64,000 nucleotides of DNA from Jiulongibacter sp966250325 (GTDB lineage Bacteria > Bacteroidota > Bacteroidia > Cytophagales > Spirosomataceae), in the NCBI GenBank assembly GCA_966250325.1, contig CBINGY010000001.1, positions 62,001 to 126,000 of the forward strand, read 5' to 3'. Shown one piece after another: positions 46,158 to 54,373 of the stretch. The notes under the pieces were generated by a model that was not told the origin of the DNA, made no database searches, and saw only the letters and a program-made list of their open reading frames with translations. Position 1 is the first letter of the stretch; each line of letters starts with the position of its first letter. The position numbers were made by a program, and so were the translations under genes.

Positions 46158-48203
46158 ATGATTAATACTCCGAAAAGATATACCGTAACAGCCGCTTTGA
46201 TTTATGCCAATGGCCCCATTCACATTGGCCACCTGGCAGGCTGCTACCTACCAGCCGATGTGTATGTTCGCTATCTGCGTGCCAAAGGAAAAGATGTAGC
46301 CTTTATAAGTGGTACCGATGAGCATGGAGTACCCATTACCATTCGGGCTAAAAAAGATGGCATTACGCCGCAGGAGCTTGTAGATAAGTACCACAAACTA
46401 ATCAAAAAGAGTTTTGCAGACTTCGGAATTAACTTTGACATTTATTCTCAAACTTCTAAACCTAAACACCATCAGGTTTCTCAGGACTTCTTCACCCGGC
46501 TTTATGAAAAAGGTGATTTTATTGAAGAAGAAACCGAACAACTCTACGATGAAGTAGCCGGGCAGTTTCTGGCAGATCGGTACGTGGTAGGCACCTGCCC
46601 CAAATGCAGCAATGAAAACGCCTATGGCGATCAATGTGAAAAGTGCGGTACGGCTCTTTCTCCTACCGAGCTGATTAATCCCAGATCGACACTTTCGGGC
46701 TCGGCTCCTGTAAAAAAGACGACCAAAAACTGGTACCTGCCTCTGGATAAAATGCAGCCCGAAATTGAGAAATACGTATATGGGCATCCCGAATGGAAAA
46801 CGAATGTGGCCGGTCAGTGTAAATCATGGCTTAATGACGGCCTGAAACCCCGTGCCATGACCCGAGATCTGGAATGGGGAATAAAAGTACCTGTGGAAGG
46901 AGCTGATGGTAAAGTACTCTATGTATGGTTTGATGCTCCTATCGGCTACATCACATTTACGCAGGAGTGGGCCGAAGCTGCCGGCAAAGACTGGAAAGAT
47001 TACTGGCAAAGCGAAGATGCCAAACTGGTGCACTTTATCGGAAAGGATAATATTGTTTTCCATTGCATCATTTTCCCGGCTATGCTGATGGCCCACGGCG
47101 ATTACACCCTGGCAGATAATGTACCGGCCAATGAATTCATGAACCTGGAAGGCGATAAAATCTCAACCTCCCGAAACTGGGCCGTATGGCTGCATGAGTA
47201 TCTGGAGGAATTTCCCGGCAAAGAAGACGTACTACGCTATGCTCTTGCCTCCAATGCCCCTGAGACCAAAGATTCAGAATTTACCTGGAAAGACTGGCAA
47301 ACGAAAAATAATTCAGAGCTGGTGGCAATTCTGGGCAATTTTGTGAACCGCACCATGGTACTCACCAATAAATATTATGAGGGGGTGGTTCCCGCAAAAG
47401 GCGAATTGACTGATTTTGACAAGCAAACTCTGGCTCAGTTGGCTCAATTACCTTGCGATATTTCAGATTCCCTGAAAAACTTTAAGTTCAGAGAGGCTCT
47501 TTCTCAGATCATGGATGTGGCCCGTCTGGGAAACAAATACCTGGCCGATACAGAGCCCTGGAAGCTAATAAAGACCGATGAGGAGCGAGTGAAAACAGTC
47601 ATGAATATTGCCATACAAATTACCTCCACGCTGGCAATTGTAGCCGAGCCCTTCCTGCCGTTTACCGCAGCCCGAATCAATGGTATGCTGAATATCGATA
47701 AACGGGAATGGATGTATGCCGGTAAGTCAGATGCTATAGCGGAAGGTCATAAAACCGGTGAAGTGGCTCTTCTCTTCGAAAAAATTGAGGATAGTGTGGT
47801 AGAGGCACAAGTGAATAAATTACTGGAGACAAAAAAAATGAATGAATTGGATACCAAGACTGTGCCGGCCCTCAAAGAGGAAATAGTCTTCGATGATTTT
47901 GCCAAACTGGATATACGCGTAGGCACTATTCTGGAGGCTGAAGCCATGCCAAAGTCAAAGAAGCTGCTGAAGTTTCTGATAGATGACGGTATGGAAAAAC
48001 GCACCATACTCAGCGGTATTGCCGAGCATTATTCGCCCGAAGAAATGGTAGGCAAACAAGTGACTTTTGTGGCCAATCTGGCCCCACGCAAAATGATGGG
48101 GATAGAATCACAAGGTATGATTCTGATGGCCGAAGATAAAGATGGTAGCCTGGCACTGATTCAGCCGAATAAGGTGGTTTGGAATGGGGCCGAGGTAAGT
48201 TAA
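46158..48203 (+). CDS. metG: Methionyl-tRNA synthetase
   Basis: This 681-residue enzyme charges tRNA-Met. It has the class I HIGH motif as PIHIGHLAG, a zinc knuckle CPKCSNENAYGDQCEKCG, the KMSKS-like loop as GDKISTSRN, and a C-terminal tRNA-binding domain of EMAP type (LDIRVGTILEAEAMPKSKK, about residues 575-681). The catalytic loop is therefore KISTS rather than KMSKS, which is common in this branch. The last 14 codons are part of a 44-base sequence found again at 50716-50759. No partner gene is coupled to it; a foreign gene follows. Confidence 0.97.
   Translation: MINTPKRYTVTAALIYANGPIHIGHLAGCYLPADVYVRYLRAKGKDVAFISGTDEHGVPITIRAKKDGITPQELVDKYHKLIKKSFADFGINFDIYSQTSKPKHHQVSQDFFTRLYEKGDFIEEETEQLYDEVAGQFLADRYVVGTCPKCSNENAYGDQCEKCGTALSPTELINPRSTLSGSAPVKKTTKNWYLPLDKMQPEIEKYVYGHPEWKTNVAGQCKSWLNDGLKPRAMTRDLEWGIKVPVEGADGKVLYVWFDAPIGYITFTQEWAEAAGKDWKDYWQSEDAKLVHFIGKDNIVFHCIIFPAMLMAHGDYTLADNVPANEFMNLEGDKISTSRNWAVWLHEYLEEFPGKEDVLRYALASNAPETKDSEFTWKDWQTKNNSELVAILGNFVNRTMVLTNKYYEGVVPAKGELTDFDKQTLAQLAQLPCDISDSLKNFKFREALSQIMDVARLGNKYLADTEPWKLIKTDEERVKTVMNIAIQITSTLAIVAEPFLPFTAARINGMLNIDKREWMYAGKSDAIAEGHKTGEVALLFEKIEDSVVEAQVNKLLETKKMNELDTKTVPALKEEIVFDDFAKLDIRVGTILEAEAMPKSKKLLKFLIDDGMEKRTILSGIAEHYSPEEMVGKQVTFVANLAPRKMMGIESQGMILMAEDKDGSLALIQPNKVVWNGAEVS
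48160..48203 (+). repeat. Direct repeat, copy 1 (3' end of metG)
   Basis: This 44-base segment ends with the metG stop codon. It reappears at 50716-50759 with three A-to-G changes (41 of 44 identical). The copies enclose the gene at 48312-50702. Confidence 0.95.
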
Positions 48204-48311
48204 AAAGAATTAATTCATAATATATTGAGAAGGAAGCCGAGACGAAATGTCTTTGCTTCCTTTTTTATTACTAAGCAACTAACTTTACTGAAAATCAAGG
48301 AAAAACCTACC

Positions 48312-50702
48312 ATGCAAACCGAAAGTGTCGAAGATTTTAATAGACGATTTTACATTCACAGAAGCCAACTTGCAGAGACTCCGATTTCTTCAACCAACAT
48401 AGAAGAAAGGTTCCCAGAAGAATTCAAAAAAGTAAGAGAACTCTTGAAGACAGGAAAGTACTTTGCCTTGTGGGATATAAAAATTACACCTCTTCCTAGA
48501 AGGGAAGGATATCAAAAAATTGACAGCTTTTCGCCCGCATTAAAGAATCTTGTAATCATCAATTGTCAATTTGATTTACCACTTACGATTCTTAATACGC
48601 ATACGATCGAAAGTATATGCTTTATCCATTGCTCCTTTCAAGCCCTATATCTTCCAAATCCATACTGCAATCTCCATTTCATAAAATGCCAATTTGCCGA
48701 AGATTTCAGACTTAATGGAGACAGTGGAATTAGTGGTAAATCAATATCATTTGAAGATTCCTTTTTTCACTCTAGTGCTGAACTTGAAAACCTACACAAA
48801 TTATCATCGCTTAAGTTTTTTGCAACACAAAGGGGAAAAGTTCAAGGGAATTTGACCATCAAAAAAATTAAATCTGAGTTTCTTTGCTTTGAAAATTTTG
48901 ATGTTGCCGGGGATACTGAATTAATTGGTTCAGAATCTACTCAAGCAAAATACCAAATTGATAAGCTCTCTATAAATAAATGCAATTGGAACAAGATAAA
49001 TTTTAAAAACTTTGATTTCAAAGAAACCTTATCAATTAAGAATCTTGAATACTCAACATTTGATATTTCTAGTTGTAAGCTTAGCTATTTGGAACTTTCC
49101 GATAAATTTGAGGGTAAAAGTTTCAAACTATGGGATTCGGTGGCCAAGGAGTTTATATGCCGAAATCTGGAAACAAAAGAGAACACTTCTATCTCAATTG
49201 AAAATGCATCAGTTATTACAGATTGTATATTTATCAATACTAAATATTTAAGTTCCCTAAATTTCCTACACGGTAGCAGAATTGATAATCTTTCTTTTAA
49301 TGGGGAAAATGATCAAAAAGGAAAAATCAAATCAGTACACATTTACTCCCATACAACCACCGTACAAATACAAGGACTATCCATAGAAGAAAAACTTTTG
49401 CTCGGTAGAGTCAAAGGTCTACAAAGCTTAAATCTGGTTGATAACATTATTGAAAAATCCGAATTTATTGGAATAGATGAGTCAACACCTATTTTCAACT
49501 TTGTAAGCAATCAATTCAATAAGGGCAGTAACCTCTCTCAAATTAAGTTTAATTCTTTAAAATTGGAGGACAATTACTTTGAGGACGACCTAACCATTAA
49601 AAGCTGCCAATTTGAAGAAGCACTAAATATAAGGAGTTCTTTCTTTATGCAAAGACTGGTTTTCGAGGGTGCAACGTTAAATGATCTAATTATCAGTGGT
49701 GGCGTTTTATTAGAACTTGCAGTAGATAAAACTTCAGAGATTACCAGTAAGAGAACCATCTTCTTTGATGTAAATCTCAACCAATTTAGGCCTTTAGATA
49801 AAGCCGGAATTAGCCATTACTTTTCTGATTCCCAAATTAGTCATGTCATCCTTGAAAACAATTCTTTATCTAAAGAGACCACAATCTCTTTTAATGATAG
49901 TAGGATTAATTATCTACGCACCAAACACTACAATACTTATGGGAATCTGTATTTTCGAAACTGTTCTGCAGATACGTCTTATTCCTATTACAACTTCCCT
50001 CCCACAAAATGGGGACTAAAAGCAAAGGAATGGTTAGATAGTGATGTACACCCATCTTGGCCAAAGATGAAAGATCCTAGGATTGAATTACTCTACAGCA
50101 GTCTTGGCCAGACGGAATTCATCGAATTTAAATTTGATGACTATCAATTCAATTTCAACAATACTAAACTGATAGACTGTTTCATTGCTGGCAGCCAGTT
50201 CCCCGAGAATATTGAAATAAAAGATGTTGAAGCCAATACGAAAGAATATTTCAATCAAAAAGTTCTGGTATACAATCAGTTAAAAAAGATTGCAGAAAGA
50301 AATGGTGATATTGTAAAGAGTTCGCTGATGCATTCAAGAGCTTTAGAAAGTCAGCATGAAGTTTTAAAGAAAACCCCAAACAAAAGAACTGAACGATTTA
50401 TCTTTTTTGCCAACAAGTGGTCAAGTAAGCATGGCGAGAGCTGGACCCGGGCATTTTGGTTTACAATAGTTGGCACTTTATTTTTCTTTACCTTATATAT
50501 AGTTGTGGAGGGGAACTATTCAATTACCGGAGATTTTGATCCGGAAATAATTTCAGAGTATGTCAAATTTATCGACCCATTTAGGAAATTAGAATTTACG
50601 AAACACTGGACCAGTAACCTTCTTTTTCTTTTGAACAAAATATGGTTCGGTTTTGGGGTCTTTCAACTAATTACAGCGTTCAGAAGACACGGTAAAAAAT
50701 GA
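48312..50702 (+). CDS. Large pentapeptide/beta-helix-like membrane protein of unknown function
   Basis: This protein of 796 residues starts at ATG 48312 (MQTESVEDFNRRFYIHRSQL); 29 further codons are open upstream. I do not recognise a named family. From about 90 to 640 it shows a repeating pattern of short strands with aromatic and cysteine positions (LVIINCQF, ICFIHCSF, LHFIKCQF, LFFRNCSA-like YFRNCSAD), suggesting a right-handed beta helix like that of pentapeptide-repeat proteins. Two helices near the C-terminus (FWFTIVGTLFFFTLYIVV; LLFLLNKIWFGFGVFQLI) may form a membrane module. The DNA is visibly more AT-rich than its neighbours. It lies alone between two copies of the metG 3' end, so it probably arrived by insertion. 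Confidence 0.75.
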   Translation: MQTESVEDFNRRFYIHRSQLAETPISSTNIEERFPEEFKKVRELLKTGKYFALWDIKITPLPRREGYQKIDSFSPALKNLVIINCQFDLPLTILNTHTIESICFIHCSFQALYLPNPYCNLHFIKCQFAEDFRLNGDSGISGKSISFEDSFFHSSAELENLHKLSSLKFFATQRGKVQGNLTIKKIKSEFLCFENFDVAGDTELIGSESTQAKYQIDKLSINKCNWNKINFKNFDFKETLSIKNLEYSTFDISSCKLSYLELSDKFEGKSFKLWDSVAKEFICRNLETKENTSISIENASVITDCIFINTKYLSSLNFLHGSRIDNLSFNGENDQKGKIKSVHIYSHTTTVQIQGLSIEEKLLLGRVKGLQSLNLVDNIIEKSEFIGIDESTPIFNFVSNQFNKGSNLSQIKFNSLKLEDNYFEDDLTIKSCQFEEALNIRSSFFMQRLVFEGATLNDLIISGGVLLELAVDKTSEITSKRTIFFDVNLNQFRPLDKAGISHYFSDSQISHVILENNSLSKETTISFNDSRINYLRTKHYNTYGNLYFRNCSADTSYSYYNFPPTKWGLKAKEWLDSDVHPSWPKMKDPRIELLYSSLGQTEFIEFKFDDYQFNFNNTKLIDCFIAGSQFPENIEIKDVEANTKEYFNQKVLVYNQLKKIAERNGDIVKSSLMHSRALESQHEVLKKTPNKRTERFIFFANKWSSKHGESWTRAFWFTIVGTLFFFTLYIVVEGNYSITGDFDPEIISEYVKFIDPFRKLEFTKHWTSNLLFLLNKIWFGFGVFQLITAFRRHGKK

Positions 50703-50715
50703 ATTTAATTACTAT

Positions 50716-50759
50716 TTCAGCCGAATAAGGTGGTTTGGAATGGGGCCGGGGTGAGTTGA
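50716..50759 (+). repeat. Direct repeat, copy 2 (extra copy of the metG 3' end)
   Basis: This segment still encodes the metG C-terminus and stop (QPNKVVWNGAGVS then TGA), but no metG body precedes it. It begins 14 bases after the stop of the foreign gene. It differs from copy 1 at three positions. Confidence 0.95.
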
Positions 50760-50785
50760 TGCCGGATTCGCTGTGCCCGTGCAGT

Positions 50786-50803
50786 GATCGCTCGCGAGCG
50801 ATC
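50786..50803. repeat. 18-base perfect palindrome, REP-like
   Basis: GATCGCTCGCGAGCGATC is self-complementary. Its core GCTCGCGAGC recurs at 51277-51286 on the far side of the transposase relic. Confidence 0.8.
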
Positions 50804-50862
50804 CGCAGCCCACCACCGCCACCTGCGATTCAAAATATTTCATACATGTGATTTCCACTAAA

Positions 50863-51199
50863 ATGGAAATCCATGAAATTACCACACCGAAAAAAATTAC
50901 GGATGGCTTCGACTATAGCACTGAAGCCCTGTTTTCATTACTGCCCATGTGAAAGACAATCTGCATCTTTTCGGAAAAATGAAAGATAAGAAGATGATTA
51001 TCAATTAGTTTGGCGAAATTGTATAGTAGCATTTAAGACTATCTCCTCTAAACGAATTCATCTTGCTGGATTAGGCGACTTTCAGTAGCATAAATCTTAC
51101 CACGACCTTATCATTCGAGACCAGATTTCATATCTGCGAATCGTAAATTACATCCACCAAAACCCCGAAAAATGGCAGGCCGATCGATTCCATAATTAG
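50863..51199 (+). pseudogene. Decayed REP-associated tyrosine transposase (RAYT, Y1 family)
   Basis: Pieces of a RAYT protein are readable in three phases. GFDYSTEALF (50905-50934) continues after a frameshift as FITAHVKDNLHLFGKMKDKK (50934-50993), MIIN, a stop at 51006, then FGEIV. The C-terminal part follows in another frame as AFKTISSKRIHLAGLGDF, a TAG at 51086 where tryptophan is expected, and SYHDLIIRDQISYLRIVNYI to HQNPEKWQADRFHN and stop at 51197. These are the expected first and last parts of the family. The middle, with the histidine-hydrophobic-histidine metal site, is missing. It cannot be functional. The palindromic repeats on either side fit its REP targets. Confidence 0.75.
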
Positions 51200-51226
51200 A
51201 TTTGGATTTCCTGAATAACTATTTCC

Positions 51227-51330
51227 GGGCGATCCCGCAATAATGCGTGGGCGATCCCGATCCCGCAGTACGGAACGCTCGCGAGCATTCCCGGCATCCC
51301 CAATCCCGCATCCCCGCATTCCTTTAACGG
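51227..51330. repeat. GATCCCG-rich repeat cluster, REP-like
   Basis: GGGCGATCCCG occurs twice (51227-51237, 51249-51259), followed by a nearly perfect palindrome around GCTCGCGAGC (51272-51291) and several further CATCCC/ATCCCGCA units. The cluster is more GC-rich than its surroundings and lies just after the transposase relic. Confidence 0.65.
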
Positions 51331-51469
51331 AATTTAACAATATCACTATACGTACGCTACGAAGACCTTCGTTTCTATATCGATATTCCGAAGCTATTAC
51401 TTAATGACCTCTTTCAACCCCACAGATTCTCCGATTATCCAGAAAATATGCCATACATACTATTATGCA

Positions 51470-51499
51470 TTGCAAGGTAGCTGGTTGTTCCCATCTTTG
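51470..51499 (+). promoter_or_regulatory. Promoter of the small secreted protein gene
   Basis: TTG (51470-51472), 19 bases, then CATCTTTG (51492-51499), one base from consensus. It lies about 70 bases upstream of the ATG at 51568. Confidence 0.55.
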
Positions 51500-51567
51500 T
51501 TGCGGTTAAGGGCTTCAGCAATCCTTCTCCGGTCTATTACTTATAACAATTTAAATTATTTACAATT

Positions 51568-51948
51568 ATGAAAAAGCATTTGAAAACCATCGCGATCGCT
51601 CTTATTTCTACCATGGCTGTGGCCACCGGTTATGCCAATGAAACAAAACCCACTGAACCGGCAAGTTTCAATGTAGGTATGTATTTTGACAAGCATAGTG
51701 GCAACATCAAAACCTTCATTGAAAAGCAGGCCGGCAAATTTCTCCTGATTTCTTTCCAGGATGAACACGGGAATGAACTTGAATCAACCATTGTGGGTAA
51801 GAAAAGAGAAAAAGGAATGATTGCCTTCAATGTAAAGGAGCTTCCAAATGGTACTTATCAGATGAAAATAAGCAGTGGTAAGGAGCAGTCTGTTCATGTA
51901 CTGGATATTCAGCGACCTACACCTGATCAGACCGTTTCTTTCCGTTAA
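51568..51948 (+). CDS. Small exported protein of unknown function
   Basis: This 126-residue protein has a signal peptide (MKKHLKTIAIALISTMAVATG). The mature part resembles a small beta-sandwich (FLLISFQDEHGNELEST, IAFNVKELPNGTYQMKISSG), the type of Ig-like domain seen in Bacteroidota secreted proteins, often as C-terminal sorting domains, but I do not see the usual conserved ending of the type IX sorting signal. Function unknown. It has its own promoter and a strong terminator, so it is a single-gene transcript, which often marks a well-expressed secreted or stress-related protein. Confidence 0.75.
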   Translation: MKKHLKTIAIALISTMAVATGYANETKPTEPASFNVGMYFDKHSGNIKTFIEKQAGKFLLISFQDEHGNELESTIVGKKREKGMIAFNVKELPNGTYQMKISSGKEQSVHVLDIQRPTPDQTVSFR

Positions 51949-51969
51949 TTCAGAAAAACATTTCTTCAG

Positions 51970-52004
51970 ATAACCGGTTTCATCACAAAGCCGGTTATTT
52001 TTTT
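51970..52004 (+). terminator. Terminator after the small secreted protein
   Basis: ATAACCGG (51970-51977) pairs with CCGGTTAT (51991-51998) around a 13-base loop and is followed by a T run. Confidence 0.8.
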
Positions 52005-52866
52005 ATCCCAAAAATCTGGATCGGTAATTCAGTGGCGTGGTGTTCTTCAGTGTTTTAAACTGGCGGTTAAAGTTTGAGAGATTATTGAATCCACTTTCAT
52101 AGGAAACCTCCGAAATACTCAGTTTATCCTTCTGCAGCAGCTTACAGGCATGTTCTATCCTGATTTCTGTAAGAAATGTGCTGAATGTTTTCCGGGTACG
52201 TTTCTTGAAATACCTGCTGAAGGCCGATTCACTCATATTGGCCAGCTCTGCCACATCTGCCAGCATAATATCTTCCTTGAAATTTTGCATTACGTGCTCA
52301 AATACCTTTTTGATACGGTCAGAGTCCAGGTGATTATTTAACTGAATGGGATCTGAGGTAAGAAACTCAAAATCTTCCGTGTTCCCCAGTTTGTTAAGAA
52401 TTGCGAGCAAACCGATCAGTCTTTCCATTCCGGTTTTAGAAACCAACGCTTCCAGATCGCCCTTAATAGCTTTACTGGTTTTTTCGCCAAACTGAAGACC
52501 TCTTTTCGCGTTTTCGAGCACCCGCTTCACCGTCTGATTTTCTGGTAGGAGAAAGAAATTTTCTCCCAGAAAATCTTCCCTGAAATGAATCACCAGCGAA
52601 CGGGCCTTTAGCTCTGAGCCCTCTGCATAATAGGCGGGCCGGTTTTTGTAATAATGGGGTACATAAGACCCGATGATGGCCAGATCTCCCGGCTTGAAAT
52701 CAGTTATACTGCTTCCTATATATTTTTCACCCACACTTTCCTGTACATACACAATCTCCACCTCGGGATGATAATGCCAGGGGGTAGCAAAATAGGGACA
52801 ATCCTGCTCAAATAAATTGAACGAATAATCGGAGGGGTTTGAAATTTTGAGAAGTTGAGGCTTCAC
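52003..52866 (-). CDS. AraC-family transcriptional regulator with cupin sensor
   Basis: This 287-residue regulator starts with GTG at 52866. The N-terminal cupin (about 15-110) includes YFATPWHYHPEVEIVYVQ and PGDLAIIGSYVPHYYKN, probably the ligand pocket for a sugar. The C-terminal AraC domain (about 185-287) has the two helix-turn-helix units with DVAELANMSESAFSRYFKK and ISEVSYESGFNNLSNFNRQF. It is divergent from the DUF1080-GH3-oxidoreductase operon, with 136 bases between the starts, so it is the likely regulator of that operon. Confidence 0.93.
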   Translation of the reverse strand: MKPQLLKISNPSDYSFNLFEQDCPYFATPWHYHPEVEIVYVQESVGEKYIGSSITDFKPGDLAIIGSYVPHYYKNRPAYYAEGSELKARSLVIHFREDFLGENFFLLPENQTVKRVLENAKRGLQFGEKTSKAIKGDLEALVSKTGMERLIGLLAILNKLGNTEDFEFLTSDPIQLNNHLDSDRIKKVFEHVMQNFKEDIMLADVAELANMSESAFSRYFKKRTRKTFSTFLTEIRIEHACKLLQKDKLSISEVSYESGFNNLSNFNRQFKTLKNTTPLNYRSRFLG

Positions 52867-52885
52867 CTTCTAAGCAATTTTTGCC

Positions 52886-52893
52886 CAAATTTA
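52886..52893 (-). promoter_or_regulatory. -7 element of the AraC gene
   Basis: TAAATTTG on the minus strand fits TAnnTTTG, 20 bases before the GTG at 52866. Confidence 0.45.
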
Positions 52894-52960
52894 AATCATT
52901 CTTGTAAAAATAATACCAGAATTTAAAAGAGATTATCTATTTCCTACTTGAATCAATGTC

Positions 52961-52968
52961 TAATTTTG
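52961..52968 (+). promoter_or_regulatory. -7 element of the DUF1080 operon
   Basis: TAATTTTG fits TAnnTTTG, 34 bases before the ATG at 53003. No TTG at the correct -33 distance, consistent with a need for an activator such as the divergent AraC protein. Confidence 0.45.
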
Positions 52969-53002
52969 TTGTACTTAACTGATAAATAACATAAACAACC
53001 CA

Positions 53003-54373
53003 ATGAAAAAGAGTGTAAACATCGCTTTGCTGCTGCTTCTAAGTCTACAGGTACTGGCACAGCTGAGCCCACAGGAGAAAAAAGACGGATGGAAACTGCT
53101 CTTTAACGGCAAAAATCTGGACGGATGGAATCAAAAAAACGGACAGGCCAAATATGAGGTTCGTAATGGTGAGATTGTAGGAATAACCGTGGCAAAGACC
53201 CCGAATTCTTTTTTGTGTACCAATGAAGAATACGGTGATTTCATACTGGAGCTGGAGTTAAAGGTAGATGAAGCCATGAACTCCGGAATACAGTTCAGAA
53301 GTTTGTCTATTCCAACCTTTGAAAATGGCCGGGTTCATGGGTATCAAATGGAGATAGACCCTTCTTCAAGAGGCTGGTCTGGTGGAATTTACGATGAAGC
53401 CCGAAGAGGATGGCTTTGCCAGAATGAAGGCCGGCCAGAGGCTCAGGCTGCTTTTAAACACAACGACTGGAATGTGTATCGCATTGAGGCCATTGGTAAT
53501 ACGATCAGAACCTGGGTAAATGGCGTGCCCATCTCCCACCTCGTTGATGACCTTACACCAAAAGGTCTTATTGCACTTCAGGTTCATTCCATCTATGGAG
53601 ACATGAAAGAAGGAATGGAAATCAAATGGAGAAACATCAAAATAAAGACCGACAATCTTATACAGGCTCCGTGGGATAACACGCCGGTAGTGAATATGCT
53701 TCACAATAACCTCTCTGCTCAGGAAAAATCTCAGGGATTTCAACTGCTCTTTAACGGCCAGAATTTCGATGGCTGGCGTGCTGTAAATCAAAAAGAAATG
53801 ACTGGAAAAAGATGGACGGCTGAAAACGGTGAAATCGTCATCCATAAATCAGACGGTTCGGAGACAGGCAATGATATCGTGACCAAAGAGCAGTTTGAAG
53901 CCTTTGAACTTCTTTTTGAATTCAAACTTACCGAAGGTGCCAATTCAGGATTGAAATATTTTGTCAATGAAAATTTTGACAGCGGCGGTAAAAGTGGAAT
54001 TGGTCTGGAGTATCAGATTCTGGACGATGTCAAACATCCTGATGCTAAAATGGGTGTGGTTGGAAACCGTACGCTTGCTTCACTTTATGATCTCATCCCG
54101 TCAGAAAAACTGAATCCACGCTTTGCCAGAAAAATAGGCGAGTGGAACCAGGGCAAACTGGTGGTAATGCCTGATAATACGGTACAACACTGGCTTAACG
54201 GCTTCAAAGTAGTGGAGTATAAACGAAACAGTAACATTTACAAAGCCCTTGTAGCCCGCAGTAAATACAAGGATTTTGAGAATTTTGGAGCAGCTAAGCA
54301 GGGCCCACTGCTTCTTCAGGATCATGGGGATGAGGTGCATTTCAGAAGTCTGAAAATCAGAAAATTCCAATGA
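53003..54373 (+). CDS. Exported protein with two DUF1080 domains, probable 3-keto-glycoside hydrolase/lyase
   Basis: This 456-residue protein has a signal peptide followed by two DUF1080 concanavalin-like domains, about 22-218 and 235-455, each opening with the same phrase: GWKLLFNGKNLDGWNQ and GFQLLFNGQNFDGWRA. Both have the family NSGIQFR/NSGLKYF and GEWNQGK/HNDWNVY segments. In characterised cases the family cleaves 3-keto-disaccharides or related glycosides. The duplication within one chain is unusual but known. The stop overlaps the next start by 4 bases, so it is coupled to the GH3 gene. It is the first gene of the operon. Confidence 0.88.
   Translation: MKKSVNIALLLLLSLQVLAQLSPQEKKDGWKLLFNGKNLDGWNQKNGQAKYEVRNGEIVGITVAKTPNSFLCTNEEYGDFILELELKVDEAMNSGIQFRSLSIPTFENGRVHGYQMEIDPSSRGWSGGIYDEARRGWLCQNEGRPEAQAAFKHNDWNVYRIEAIGNTIRTWVNGVPISHLVDDLTPKGLIALQVHSIYGDMKEGMEIKWRNIKIKTDNLIQAPWDNTPVVNMLHNNLSAQEKSQGFQLLFNGQNFDGWRAVNQKEMTGKRWTAENGEIVIHKSDGSETGNDIVTKEQFEAFELLFEFKLTEGANSGLKYFVNENFDSGGKSGIGLEYQILDDVKHPDAKMGVVGNRTLASLYDLIPSEKLNPRFARKIGEWNQGKLVVMPDNTVQHWLNGFKVVEYKRNSNIYKALVARSKYKDFENFGAAKQGPLLLQDHGDEVHFRSLKIRKFQ

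Larger units (their letters stand above)
50703..51567. other. Gene-free region with transposase relic and palindromes
   Basis: This 865-base stretch has no intact gene. It holds the second metG-end copy, a perfect 18-base palindrome, a decayed RAYT-type transposase, a cluster of GATCCCG-rich repeats, and the promoter of the small secreted protein at its right end. Between 51350 and 51460 nothing is recognised. Confidence 0.7.

Noticed and set aside
48225..48311. N-terminal extension of the large beta-helix-like protein
   Set aside because: The 29 extra residues are basic and unlike a signal peptide, and the ATG at 48312 gives a more natural start.
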